Positions 22,613 to 30,063 of a stretch of DNA of 64,000 nt are shown here, piece by piece. The translations under genes and the position numbers were made by a program. Each line of letters begins with the position of its first letter. Within the stretch, counting starts at the first letter, position 1. Below the pieces are notes generated by a model that searched no databases, was not told the DNA's origin, and worked only from the letters and a program-made list of their open reading frames with translations. Source of the DNA: Nostocoides sp. (GTDB lineage: Bacteria > Actinomycetota > Actinomycetes > Actinomycetales > Dermatophilaceae); assembly GCA_016716625.1 (NCBI GenBank), contig JADJVJ010000001.1, positions 124,001-188,000 of the forward strand. Reading direction: 5' to 3'.

Positions 22613-25471
22613 TCAGGCCGTGCGGCGGGTGAGGACCGGGGCTCGCCGAACCCCTCCGGCGGCGAGCAGGGCAGCGAGCAGCGGGACCCCGAGGACCGCG
22701 ATCGCGAGCGGAAGCCAGGGGACGACGACGGTTGGGTCGCCGATGACCTCCCGGCCGGTCACGAAGTCATAGCTCGAGGCCGTGAGCGGGTACGTGAAGG
22801 CGTACCCCGGGACGAACCCGACGACGAACCCGAGCACCGTCCCGATGATCGCCGTGACGAAGGCCTGGGCTGCGGCGAAGGCGCGCCTCGTCGAACGGGT
22901 TGCCCCGACCGCGGCCATCGCGGCGTCCTCGCGCTGCTGTTCGGCCATGGCCAGGGCGGTCGAGGTGAGCGTGACGATGAGGAGGATGAGGGTGAAGGCG
23001 GTGACGATCAGGGCGATCGCCAGGGCGTCGTCCCGGACGAATCCGCGCTCGACGTTGAACGCGCTTCGAGCGCCGAGGGCCTCGTTGACGGCGCGCTCCG
23101 TCTCCTCGCTAATGGGTCCCGCGGGGTCGTGGACGACGGCCCCAAGCAGGGTGTGGGGCAGGCGCGCCGCGTCAACGGCGTCCGCGGCGATGAGGACATC
23201 CGTAGCGCCGGTGGACTGTGCGCTGGAGTCCTTGGTCCGCGGGATCGACACGGCCGGCAGGGAGACGACGCGTTCGACCCGTGGGGTCGGGGGCTGCCCC
23301 GGCGCGGTCGTCGGGGCCTGCCCGACTTCGGCACCCTCGAAGGGTTCGAACGGGGCGCCGAGAACGATGCGCAGCCGTCCGTTGACGACGGCGCGGGGGG
23401 TGCCGATGACGACCGCCCCGCCACCTCGGACGGTGTCGGCGGAGGCACCGGTCAGTTCGAGCCGGCGGATGATCTCCTCCGCAGGGAGGGCCTTGATGGC
23501 CCGGCCGAGGGGCGAGTCGTCGCCAATGAGTTGGCAGGGTGAGGTCGCGGGTTGGAACGACGCGGGGCCGCTTGTGCCGCTATTGAGGCTGTTCCAGAAG
23601 GTGGTGTCGATGATCGCCTGCTCCGGAGTGCAGCCATCAATCTGGACGTTGACGTGCGGGCGGTCTGGGGCCTGGCCCTCGGTCCACATCGCACCAGTGA
23701 CCTGGTGTACCGGGTTGATGACGAACTGGGGAGCGACCGCGCGCAGCGGCGCGGTCTGGGACTGCCAGGACGCGTCGAGGCTCGGGTCGAGGCCCAGGTA
23801 CCCCTCCCCGGACCGCTGGAAGGGTTCGTAGTCCCGGGCGCTCTGCGCGGTGTCGCTGGCGACGGCGACGAGGATGGTCGTCAGCAGGGCGACACCGCCG
23901 ACGACCGCCGCCACGGCGGGACCGGAACGCGCCCGCTGGCGCGCCGCGTCCCGGGCTGCCATCCGCAGCGCAACCGGCAGGCGCGCGGCAAGCCGGCCGA
24001 TGAGGACCAGGGCGCGGGGGATCAGCGCGAGCGCCCCGAGGACGAGGAGCAGGGCACCCAGCGGCACGGTCAGCGCGTCGAAGACCCTACGCATGCCGAG
24101 GATGAGCAGGGCGCTGCCGCCCGCCATGAGCACAAGTCCGACCACGGGGAGCACCCGGCTCGCCGGTCGCGAGACGTTCTGCCCCTTCATGACGCCAACG
24201 ATGTCGAGTCGGTCGAGCCGCCGAGCCGGGAGGAGCGCCGCACCGATCGACGCGATCACCGCGCACGCCGTGACGCCGAGGACTGCGGTCCAGGGAACGG
24301 TGAGCGGAAGGTAGAGGGTCTGCTCGGAGTTGGCCTCGTTCCACTGCTGATAGGCGTATGCCGCCGCGATGCCGGCTCCCGCGCCGAGGATGGCGGCGAG
24401 GGCTCCGAGGACGACAGCCTGCCCGAGCACGGTTCGGCGAAGGTGTGCGGTCGTGGCGCCGTTGGACGCGGCTAGGGCGAGGGTTCGGCGCTGTCGGGCC
24501 GCGCTCACCGCGAAGGCCGGGGCAACGAGCAGGCCGGTGATGAGAATGAGCAGGGCGCCGCCGCCGAGGGTGTAGATCCGGGTCTCGCTCGCGCCGAATT
24601 CGGTGGCGCCCTGCAGTTCCTCGGGCAGTTCGTCGATGGTGAGGGGGTGCCGGACGAGGTAGGCGCTGCGGATGGGGAGGCCATAGCGCCCAAGGGCCTT
24701 GAGTCGGTCTCCGGTGATGTCACCGGAGCCCAGGATGAGCCATGAACCGGACTGAGGGTCCCCCGAGCGGCTGCCCACCGGTCCGAGGCTCACGACATCG
24801 GCCATCCTCACGTCGATCCAGCCCTGCGCCGTGCCCACGATGGTCCGGGTCACCTCTCGCGACCCGTCGAGCAGGGTGAGCGTGCCGGTGGAGGGCAGTC
24901 CGCGACGGACGCCCTGAGGGGTGACGACGACCTCGTCCGGCGTCTGGGCCCATCGCCCGCTGAGCAGCACGGCTTTGGGCCCGAGGCCGACGCGGGCGTC
25001 GACGACGAGCGCCGCGATCGGGACGGTCCGCTGGCCGAGGCGCACCCTGGCCTCGGTGTCCTCGACGGGGATGGCGCGGCCCCCGAGCACCTCCCCGATA
25101 GCACCGGCGTTGTCCGCCGCGGTCGCCTCGGGGTCGTATCCCGGGATCGGTTGTCGTCCCTTCCCCCGGAGCAGCCAGTTGCTCCCCGACCCGTCCTGGA
25201 CGATGGTCTCCTCACTTCCCGTCAGCGGCGGGAAGACCAGGGCGTCCGCCGATCCCAAGGTCGCGGGCAGGAGCACCTCGTCACTGGGTGTGAGGGTTCG
25301 GTTCGCGGTGATGCCGAAGATGAGCAGGGCGGTGGGAAGGCTCACCATGAGGAGGACGACGAGGCTGCGGCCTCGGTGGCGTCGCACGTCGCGGCGAGCC
25401 ATCCGCAACGCCAGCCCCCAGGACGCGCGCCACGCGGCATACTCCCGCGAGCGGGGTTGACTCGTGGTCAT
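22613..25471 (-). CDS. FtsX-type ABC transporter permease (952 aa)
   Basis: A MacB/FtsX family exporter permease. Residues about 32-55 form the first helix after a basic start (ALRMARRDVRRHRGRSL). An extracytoplasmic MacB-like domain follows. Then come helices with the cytoplasmic loop SAARQRRTLALAASNGATTAHLRRTVLGQA that contacts the ATPase. A second half repeats the plan (ALRMAARDAARQRARSG, then GCTPEQAIID...SPC outside and EQQREDAAMAAVGATRSTRRAFAAAQA inside). Thus it holds two FtsX units in one chain. ATG 25471 overlaps the ATPase stop (ATGA). The frame runs open far upstream but that part is an antisense shadow of the ATPase gene. Confidence 0.85.
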   Translation of the reverse strand: MTTSQPRSREYAAWRASWGLALRMARRDVRRHRGRSLVVLLMVSLPTALLIFGITANRTLTPSDEVLLPATLGSADALVFPPLTGSEETIVQDGSGSNWLLRGKGRQPIPGYDPEATAADNAGAIGEVLGGRAIPVEDTEARVRLGQRTVPIAALVVDARVGLGPKAVLLSGRWAQTPDEVVVTPQGVRRGLPSTGTLTLLDGSREVTRTIVGTAQGWIDVRMADVVSLGPVGSRSGDPQSGSWLILGSGDITGDRLKALGRYGLPIRSAYLVRHPLTIDELPEELQGATEFGASETRIYTLGGGALLILITGLLVAPAFAVSAARQRRTLALAASNGATTAHLRRTVLGQAVVLGALAAILGAGAGIAAAYAYQQWNEANSEQTLYLPLTVPWTAVLGVTACAVIASIGAALLPARRLDRLDIVGVMKGQNVSRPASRVLPVVGLVLMAGGSALLILGMRRVFDALTVPLGALLLVLGALALIPRALVLIGRLAARLPVALRMAARDAARQRARSGPAVAAVVGGVALLTTILVAVASDTAQSARDYEPFQRSGEGYLGLDPSLDASWQSQTAPLRAVAPQFVINPVHQVTGAMWTEGQAPDRPHVNVQIDGCTPEQAIIDTTFWNSLNSGTSGPASFQPATSPCQLIGDDSPLGRAIKALPAEEIIRRLELTGASADTVRGGGAVVIGTPRAVVNGRLRIVLGAPFEPFEGAEVGQAPTTAPGQPPTPRVERVVSLPAVSIPRTKDSSAQSTGATDVLIAADAVDAARLPHTLLGAVVHDPAGPISEETERAVNEALGARSAFNVERGFVRDDALAIALIVTAFTLILLIVTLTSTALAMAEQQREDAAMAAVGATRSTRRAFAAAQAFVTAIIGTVLGFVVGFVPGYAFTYPLTASSYDFVTGREVIGDPTVVVPWLPLAIAVLGVPLLAALLAAGGVRRAPVLTRRTA

Positions 25472-26202
25472 CGGGACCCACCGGCCGAGGTCGTGAGGAG
25501 TCCTTCCACGCCGGAGTCGGTGCCGGTGGTGTCGACGACGCGCCCGTCGCGCAGGAAGACGACCCGGTCCGCCCAGGCCGCGTGCCGGGCCTCGTGGGTG
25601 ACGAGCAACCCGGCGATGCCGGCGTCGCAGCGCTCGCGCAGGACCCGGAGCACCTCCTCGCCGGTGTGGCTGTCGAGTGCTCCCGTGGGCTCGTCGGCGA
25701 GGACGAACCGACGGTCTCCGACCAGGGCTCGGGCGATGGCGACGCGCTGCTGCTGACCTCCGGACATGGCGTCGGGGTAGCGGTCGGAGAGGTCCATGAG
25801 CCCGAGGAGGTCGAGGGCGTGCCGGGCATGTCGGCGGGCCTGGCTGATCCGCTCGCCGTCGAGTTCGAGGGGCAGGGAGACGTTCTCGGCCGCGGTGAGG
25901 CTGGGGATGAGGTTGTAGTCCTGGAAGACGAAACCCATCCTGCGCCGTCGGAGCCGGGCGAGGTCGGCGCCGCCCATGGTCGTGAGGTCTTCGCCCTCGA
26001 TGAGGACCCGGCCGGAGGTGGGCCGGTCGAGGCCGCCGGCGACGTTGAGCAGGGTGGATTTTCCGGAGCCGCTTGGGCCCATGACGGCGACGAGTTCGCC
26101 GGGGGCGATGGCCAGGCTCACCTGGTCCAAGGCGGTGACGGCGGTCGCACCTTCGCCGTGGATGCGGCTCACGGTGTCGAGGACGACGAGGGGCTCGGTC
26201 AT
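25468..26202 (-). CDS. ABC exporter ATP-binding protein (MacB/LolD type)
   Basis: A 244-residue ATPase that powers the FtsX-type permeases. Walker A GPSGSGKST is at 42-50, the Q-loop at VFQDYNLIP, the signature MSGGQQQR at 145-152, then Walker B FVLADEPTGALD with the ADEPTGALD form typical of the LolD/MacB export class, and the switch His in VTHEARHA. The start overlaps the PadR gene stop (ATGA) and its stop overlaps the permease start, so PadR, ATPase and permease are translated as a coupled set. Confidence 0.92.
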   Translation of the reverse strand: MTEPLVVLDTVSRIHGEGATAVTALDQVSLAIAPGELVAVMGPSGSGKSTLLNVAGGLDRPTSGRVLIEGEDLTTMGGADLARLRRRRMGFVFQDYNLIPSLTAAENVSLPLELDGERISQARRHARHALDLLGLMDLSDRYPDAMSGGQQQRVAIARALVGDRRFVLADEPTGALDSHTGEEVLRVLRERCDAGIAGLLVTHEARHAAWADRVVFLRDGRVVDTTGTDSGVEGLLTTSAGGSR

Positions 26203-26801
26203 CGCAGGACCTCCTGCTCGGGGATGGCGGTGGGTCGGGCAAGGGGTACAGCCGGGGCGCGGAGGGACTCCTGGTGGAGTCGGGTTTCGACGTGGTCGAG
26301 CCAACGGACCTCGGCCTCGGCCGCGAAGATGAGGTTCTCCAGGACGAGCAGCCAGGCAAGGTCGCGGGAACGGTGCTCGGTCGCGTCCCGGGTGAGCACA
26401 TCGTGCTTGAGCCGGGTGAGGTCGCGCAGGTGCCGCAGGGTCGCCGTGCGCTGGTCCTGGACGACGCGCTGGACATCGACCCCGGCGACGGTCACCGCGA
26501 GCGCGAGCTTGATGGTGAGCTCGTCCCGAGGCGTGCTGCTCCGATCGACCGGGGTGGCCCACCAGGTCTCGAGTTCGGCGCGCCCCTGCGGGGTGAGTGA
26601 GTAGCCGATCCGCCCTTCGCTGTCCGGGTCGCCGTTCTGGGCAACGAGACCGTCCCGAATGAGCCGGTCGAGCGTGGTGTAGACCTGGCCGACATTGAGC
26701 GGCCAGGTGCCTCCGGTGCGCTCCTCGAACTCCGCGCGGAGCTGGGCGCCATACTTCTCGCCTTCCCCCAGCAGGGCCATGAGCCCGAATCTCACCGACA
26801 T
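26199..26801 (-). CDS. PadR family transcriptional regulator
   Basis: A 200-residue repressor. The winged helix covers residues 1-75 (MSVRFGLMALLGEGEKYGAQLRAEFEERTGG.WPLNVGQVYTTLDRLIRDGLVAQNG), with the PadR hallmark GQVYTTLDRL. A C-terminal helical dimer domain follows (LRHLRDLTRLKHDVLT...LVLENLIFAAEAEVRWLDHVETR), as in PadR subfamily 2. Start ATG 26801 has GGGGAG four bases upstream. Two palindromic ATAC...GTAT sites lie directly upstream. It is the first gene of the exporter operon, so it probably represses the operon until the exporter substrate binds. Confidence 0.9.
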   Translation of the reverse strand: MSVRFGLMALLGEGEKYGAQLRAEFEERTGGTWPLNVGQVYTTLDRLIRDGLVAQNGDPDSEGRIGYSLTPQGRAELETWWATPVDRSSTPRDELTIKLALAVTVAGVDVQRVVQDQRTATLRHLRDLTRLKHDVLTRDATEHRSRDLAWLLVLENLIFAAEAEVRWLDHVETRLHQESLRAPAVPLARPTAIPEQEVLR

Positions 26802-26816
26802 CGTCTCCCCTTCGAT

Positions 26817-26859
26817 ATACCCGGTATGTCGTGCGTGTTGGGACATGTATACCGAGTAT
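26817..26859. promoter_or_regulatory. Two PadR operator copies, 32 bp apart
   Basis: ATACCCGGTAT (26817-26827) and ATACCGAGTAT (26849-26859) are both 11-bp ATAC-N3-GTAT palindromes. Their centres are 32 bp apart, three helical turns, so two dimers would sit on one DNA face. They lie between the PadR gene and the divergent quinone oxidoreductase gene. ATAC...GTAT is the usual half-site of PadR proteins. Confidence 0.65.
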
Positions 26860-26908
26860 GGCGCGCCTGCGCAAGGCCTGACGCGGGACGCCGGGCACGA
26901 CCGCGGCA

Positions 26909-26914
26909 TACGGT
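26909..26914 (+). promoter_or_regulatory. -10 box of the leaderless quinone oxidoreductase gene
   Basis: TACGGT at 26909-26914, six bases before ATG 26921, with no Shine-Dalgarno. The box overlaps a CGGCATAC octamer. Confidence 0.45.
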
Positions 26915-26920
26915 GGCCCC

Positions 26921-27910
26921 ATGCGCGCGATCACCATCCCAACCTTCGGTGGGCCCGAGGTGTTGACCCCCGCCGAGATGCCCACGCCGGAACCGCGGGA
27001 GGGGGAGGTCCGGATCAGGGTTGCGGCGAGCGGTATCAATCGGGCCGACCTTCTCCAACGGCAAGGCTTCTATCCCCCGCCCCCGGGTGAGTCGGAGGTG
27101 CCCGGCCTTGAGGTCAGCGGAGTCATCGACGCCCTCGGAGAGGGCGTACCCGGTTGGGCTGTCGGGGACGAGGTGTGCGCGCTGCTCGCCGGGGGAGGGT
27201 ACGCGCAATACGTCACCGTTCCCGCCGGCCAGGTTCTCCCTGTGCCGGCCGGGGTGGATCTGGTCTCGGCGGCCGCCCTGCCCGAGGTGGTCTGCACGGT
27301 CTGGTCCAACGTCTTCCTCACCGCCAACCTCCAGCCCGGCGAGACCCTGCTCGTCCATGGCGGCTCCTCGGGCATCGGCACCATGGCCATCCAGCTCGCC
27401 CGTGAGGTGGGTGCCCGGGTGGCCGTTACCGCCGGGACGAGCGCGAAACTGGCGGCGTGTGCCGAGTTGGGCGCCGAAATCCTGGTGAACTACCGCGAGG
27501 CGGACTTCGTCGAGGCGCTGCGCACCGCTACGAACGGCGAGGGGGCCGACGTCATCCTCGACAACATGGGTGCGAAGTACCTTTCCCGGAACATCGAGGC
27601 CCTGGCGACCGCGGGCCGGCTCGTCATCATCGGGATGCAGGGCGGGACCCGAGCCGAACTCGACATCGCCCGGTTGCTCACCAAGCGAGCCGCCGTCATA
27701 GCCACCTCCTTGCGGGCCCGACCGCCTGCCGAGAAGGCAACCATCGTTGCCGCGGTCCGGGAGCACGTCTGGCCGCTGCTCGACGCCGGCCGGGTGCGGC
27801 CCATCGTCCAGGCCAGCTATCCGGCGGAGCAGGCAGCGCGCGCCCACGAGGACCTCGCCGCCTCCGGGCACATCGGCAAGCTCCTGCTCACCTGGCCGGA
27901 AAGCCGCTGA
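26921..27910 (+). CDS. NAD(P)H quinone oxidoreductase, PIG3 type
   Basis: A 329-residue zinc-free medium-chain dehydrogenase/reductase. Residues 1-120 form the GroES-like domain with the PIG3 marks MRAITIPTFGGPEVL and GINRADLLQRQGFYPPPPG, the latter typical of p53-induced gene 3 quinone reductases. NADPH fold: LLVHGGSSGIGTMAIQLAR at about 143-161, then DVILDNMGAKYLSRNIEALATAGRLVIIG. It reduces quinones or unsaturated carbonyls with NADPH in the cytosol. It is divergent from the PadR operon and read from a leaderless promoter next to the PadR sites, so co-regulation is possible. The 3' end overlaps the mobA-like gene by 23 bases. Confidence 0.9.
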   Translation: MRAITIPTFGGPEVLTPAEMPTPEPREGEVRIRVAASGINRADLLQRQGFYPPPPGESEVPGLEVSGVIDALGEGVPGWAVGDEVCALLAGGGYAQYVTVPAGQVLPVPAGVDLVSAAALPEVVCTVWSNVFLTANLQPGETLLVHGGSSGIGTMAIQLAREVGARVAVTAGTSAKLAACAELGAEILVNYREADFVEALRTATNGEGADVILDNMGAKYLSRNIEALATAGRLVIIGMQGGTRAELDIARLLTKRAAVIATSLRARPPAEKATIVAAVREHVWPLLDAGRVRPIVQASYPAEQAARAHEDLAASGHIGKLLLTWPESR

Positions 27911-28454
27911 GGTCCTCCGGGTAGTCGACATCCGCTGCCGCGGGGCCCGAGACGTCGAGTACGGCGTGCGGCAGGCGAAGCAGGGTCTTGGCCGCCCGGT
28001 CGTGCCCGGAGTCGCCGACGAGGTCCAGCAGATCCTTACGGCGATAGGCCGCGAGCAATGGGTTGACCTGCCCCGAGTCATCCCGGGCGCATACCCCCTT
28101 GGGCTCGCCCTTGGCGGGCAAGGCCGCGACGAGCCGCGGTGCCACCTCGCTCGCATAGGGCATGTCCGCGGCAAGCACGACGAGCAAGGGTGTTGCCGCC
28201 GCCCAGGCCCCCGCGACGACCCCGGCGAGCGGCCCGCCGCCGGGAGGATCCTCGCGGACCCACCGCACCCTGCGGCAGGTCGGCCTCTCGGCCCCCACGC
28301 AGACCACCGGCCAGTTGTGCGGGAGCCCGTCGAGCACGTGGTCGAGCAGGCTCCGGCCATGCAGCAACGCCGCGGTCTTGTCCGATCCGAAGCGGCGGGA
28401 CGCTCCGCCACAGAGCACGACCGCGGTGACCTCGGCCGAGCCGCTGCCGGTCAT
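27888..28454 (-). CDS. mobA: Molybdenum cofactor guanylyltransferase-like protein (MobA)
   Basis: A 188-residue NTP-transferase-like protein. The signature of MobA proteins is near the start: VTAVVLCGGASRRFGSDKTAALLHGRSLLDHV (LCGGxSxRxGxDKA form). The GTP and product site elements PGGGPLAGVVAG and VLAADMPYAS follow; the Asp in ADMP is the metal-binding residue. It adds GMP to molybdopterin in the bis-MGD pathway. It is the last gene of a three-gene set amidase-IclR-mobA, with ATGA overlap to IclR. No molybdoenzyme gene lies in the window, so its placement here appears accidental or inherited. Confidence 0.82.
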   Translation of the reverse strand: MTGSGSAEVTAVVLCGGASRRFGSDKTAALLHGRSLLDHVLDGLPHNWPVVCVGAERPTCRRVRWVREDPPGGGPLAGVVAGAWAAATPLLVVLAADMPYASEVAPRLVAALPAKGEPKGVCARDDSGQVNPLLAAYRRKDLLDLVGDSGHDRAAKTLLRLPHAVLDVSGPAAADVDYPEDLSGFPAR

Positions 28455-29212
28455 CGCCGCCCCCGCAGGGTCGCGCTGATCGCCCCGGCCGCCCGCCGGA
28501 CCTCGAGGACGATGTCGTCGAGCCGATCCTCGGTGACGTCTCCCTGGCGGTAGGTCACCGCGACAGCGGCTTCCGGGTGCGCGTTGTGGTCGAGCACGGC
28601 GACCGCCACCGAACCGAGCTCCGGACTCACCAACCCATCCTCGACGGCATACCCGCGGCGCCGCACGCCCTGGAGGACCGTCCGCAGCGCGCTCAGCGAA
28701 CCGACCCCGCGGCCGTCCCGCTGAACGAAGGCCGAGGCCGCCGGAAAGAGGGCCCGCAGTTGAGCGGCATCGACGGCGGCGAGCATGGCGAGCCCGGTCG
28801 CGGTGAGGGTTGCGGGGAGCCGGACCCCGACATCGGTCACGAGGAGTGGCTGCCCCGGGGCGCGCTGTTCGATGACGTAGAGCACGTCCCGGCCGTGCAG
28901 GACGGCGAGGTGGGCGTTGAGACCGGCGGCGTCGACGAGCCGGTCCATGACCCGGCGGGCTCGGCGCTGCAACGGGGCCTGCCGCTGGTAGGCCGAACCG
29001 AGCTCGTACACGGCCACCCCGAGCCCGTAGCGCCGCTCCTCGGCGAGATGGGCCACGAAACCGCGTTCGGTGAGCACACCCAGCAGGTGGTAGACCGAGC
29101 TTCGCGGCAGGCCGAGGTCCCGAGCGATCGCCGAGGCGGGCACCGGCTCGGCCCGGGTCGCGAGGAGCTGGAGGATGTCGAGTGCGTGCCCGGCCGCGGG
29201 GACGTTGCTCAT
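28451..29212 (-). CDS. IclR family regulator, candidate HutR
   Basis: A 253-residue IclR protein. The winged helix (about 5-70: GHALDILQLLATRAEPVPASAIARDLGLPRSSVYHLLGVLTERGFVAHL) and the effector domain (RRARRVMDRLVDAAGLNAHLAVLHGRDVLYVIEQRAP) are intact. In Corynebacterium glutamicum the hut genes are controlled by the IclR protein HutR. Two matching operators flank hutH here at 29993 and 31630, next to this gene. I therefore propose it as the hut regulator. This rests on neighbourhood and motif spacing, not on binding data. It starts at ATG 29212 inside the amidase stop and ends in overlap with mobA. Confidence 0.82.
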   Translation of the reverse strand: MSNVPAAGHALDILQLLATRAEPVPASAIARDLGLPRSSVYHLLGVLTERGFVAHLAEERRYGLGVAVYELGSAYQRQAPLQRRARRVMDRLVDAAGLNAHLAVLHGRDVLYVIEQRAPGQPLLVTDVGVRLPATLTATGLAMLAAVDAAQLRALFPAASAFVQRDGRGVGSLSALRTVLQGVRRRGYAVEDGLVSPELGSVAVAVLDHNAHPEAAVAVTYRQGDVTEDRLDDIVLEVRRAAGAISATLRGRR

Positions 29213-29961
29213 AGCCGGCTCCGCACCTGGCCGACCTCTATCGGCCCCCAGTCGGTGTGATCGTTACGCCAGCCGAGCAGGTCGACGAAGGCCGGGTCGT
29301 CATTGGCCATGGCGTGGCCGATGACCGCGTTCACCGGCAGCTGGTAGCGGTCGAGCAGGACCGTGAGCAGCTCGAGCAGCGAGCGCACCTGGGCCGGCCT
29401 CGCGAGCACCTGCTCGGCCGCCGCCCGCGGGTCGTCGCCGATGCGCTGGACGACCTCGATCCCGAGGGCGCGGTCGTTGAGTCCGATGACATGCCGACAC
29501 ATGAGGGTGTCCGGGACGAGCTGCCGCACCGTTCCGTCCTGATCGATGAGGTAGTGCGCGCACACCCCGGGGAGCTCACCGAGTTGCGGCTCGTTGGCGG
29601 TGAAGTGGGCGATTGCCGCATCCCCGGTGTCGCTGTCGGTGAGGTGCAGGACGATCCGCTCGGGGTGCACCACCGTGGAGCGAACGCCATAGTGCCGCAA
29701 GGCATAGTCGGCCATCTGCGCGCGACGCTGGTCGTCATACGGAATGAGGGCCGTGCGGATCTGAACGGTCGGGCGGGCGTCCGGCGGGCGGGTGAGGACC
29801 GGCTTTGGGGAAGCGGGCGTCGGCCGACTGGCCATCGGGCTGGGAGTTGGGCGGGGCGTCGAGGACGCAGAGGCCGGGGAGCTGGACGGTGCCGCGACCG
29901 GGGCTGCACAGGCCGTCAGGAGCGCGGCAACGAGCGCGCCGAGGGCCACCGTCTCCTTCAC
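29209..29961 (-). CDS. N-acetylmuramoyl-L-alanine amidase-like lipoprotein
   Basis: A 250-residue lipoprotein. It starts at GTG 29961, with a signal peptide VKETVALGALVAALLTAC and lipobox LTAC with Cys18 lipidated. A Pro/Ser/Thr linker (to about residue 60) follows, then an amidase_2/PGRP domain with the zinc-site landmarks IVLHLTDSDTG, HYLIDQDGTVRQLVPD, CRHVIGLNDRALGIEVVQ and GHAMANDDP. It would cleave the amide bond of peptidoglycan stem peptides or bind peptidoglycan at the outer face of the membrane. GTG 29961 is supported by TACGCT 7 bases upstream (leaderless) and by the Lys in the signal N-region. A 15-bp palindrome overlaps the start. Confidence 0.75.
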   Translation of the reverse strand: MKETVALGALVAALLTACAAPVAAPSSSPASASSTPRPTPSPMASRPTPASPKPVLTRPPDARPTVQIRTALIPYDDQRRAQMADYALRHYGVRSTVVHPERIVLHLTDSDTGDAAIAHFTANEPQLGELPGVCAHYLIDQDGTVRQLVPDTLMCRHVIGLNDRALGIEVVQRIGDDPRAAAEQVLARPAQVRSLLELLTVLLDRYQLPVNAVIGHAMANDDPAFVDLLGWRNDHTDWGPIEVGQVRSRL

Positions 29962-29970
29962 AGTGTGAAG
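29956..29970. promoter_or_regulatory. 15-bp palindrome over the amidase start codon
   Basis: CTTCACAGTGTGAAG is a perfect 7+1+7 palindrome. It covers the GTG start (29959-29961) and touches the -10 TACGCT (reverse complement of 29969-29974) of the amidase-IclR-mobA operon. A bound repressor would block this operon; IclR autoregulation is the simplest idea. Confidence 0.5.
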
Positions 29971-29992
29971 CGTATGCCGTCCGGAGCCCGGG

Positions 29993-30011
29993 GGTCTCAC
30001 ATCCGAGACGG
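29993..30011. promoter_or_regulatory. hut operator A, upstream of hutH
   Basis: GGTCTCACATCCGAGACGG. Its reverse complement, CCGTCTCGGATGTGAGACC, matches the site before hutU in all but two positions over 19 bases. Core pattern TCTnnnATnnnAGA. It lies 53-71 bases before the hutH ATG, in the divergent gap to the amidase gene. Confidence 0.65.
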
Positions 30012-30063
30012 TATGCCGGGCGCCGGCTTCCGCACCGACCCCGCCCTGGCCTTCCATGGGGGG

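Noticed and set aside
22613..26476. 1287-residue version of the permease with an N-terminal extension
   Set aside because: The extra 335 residues are antisense-type, Arg/Pro-rich, and overlap the ATPase gene on the same strand in another frame. ATG 25471 with ATGA coupling is the proper start.
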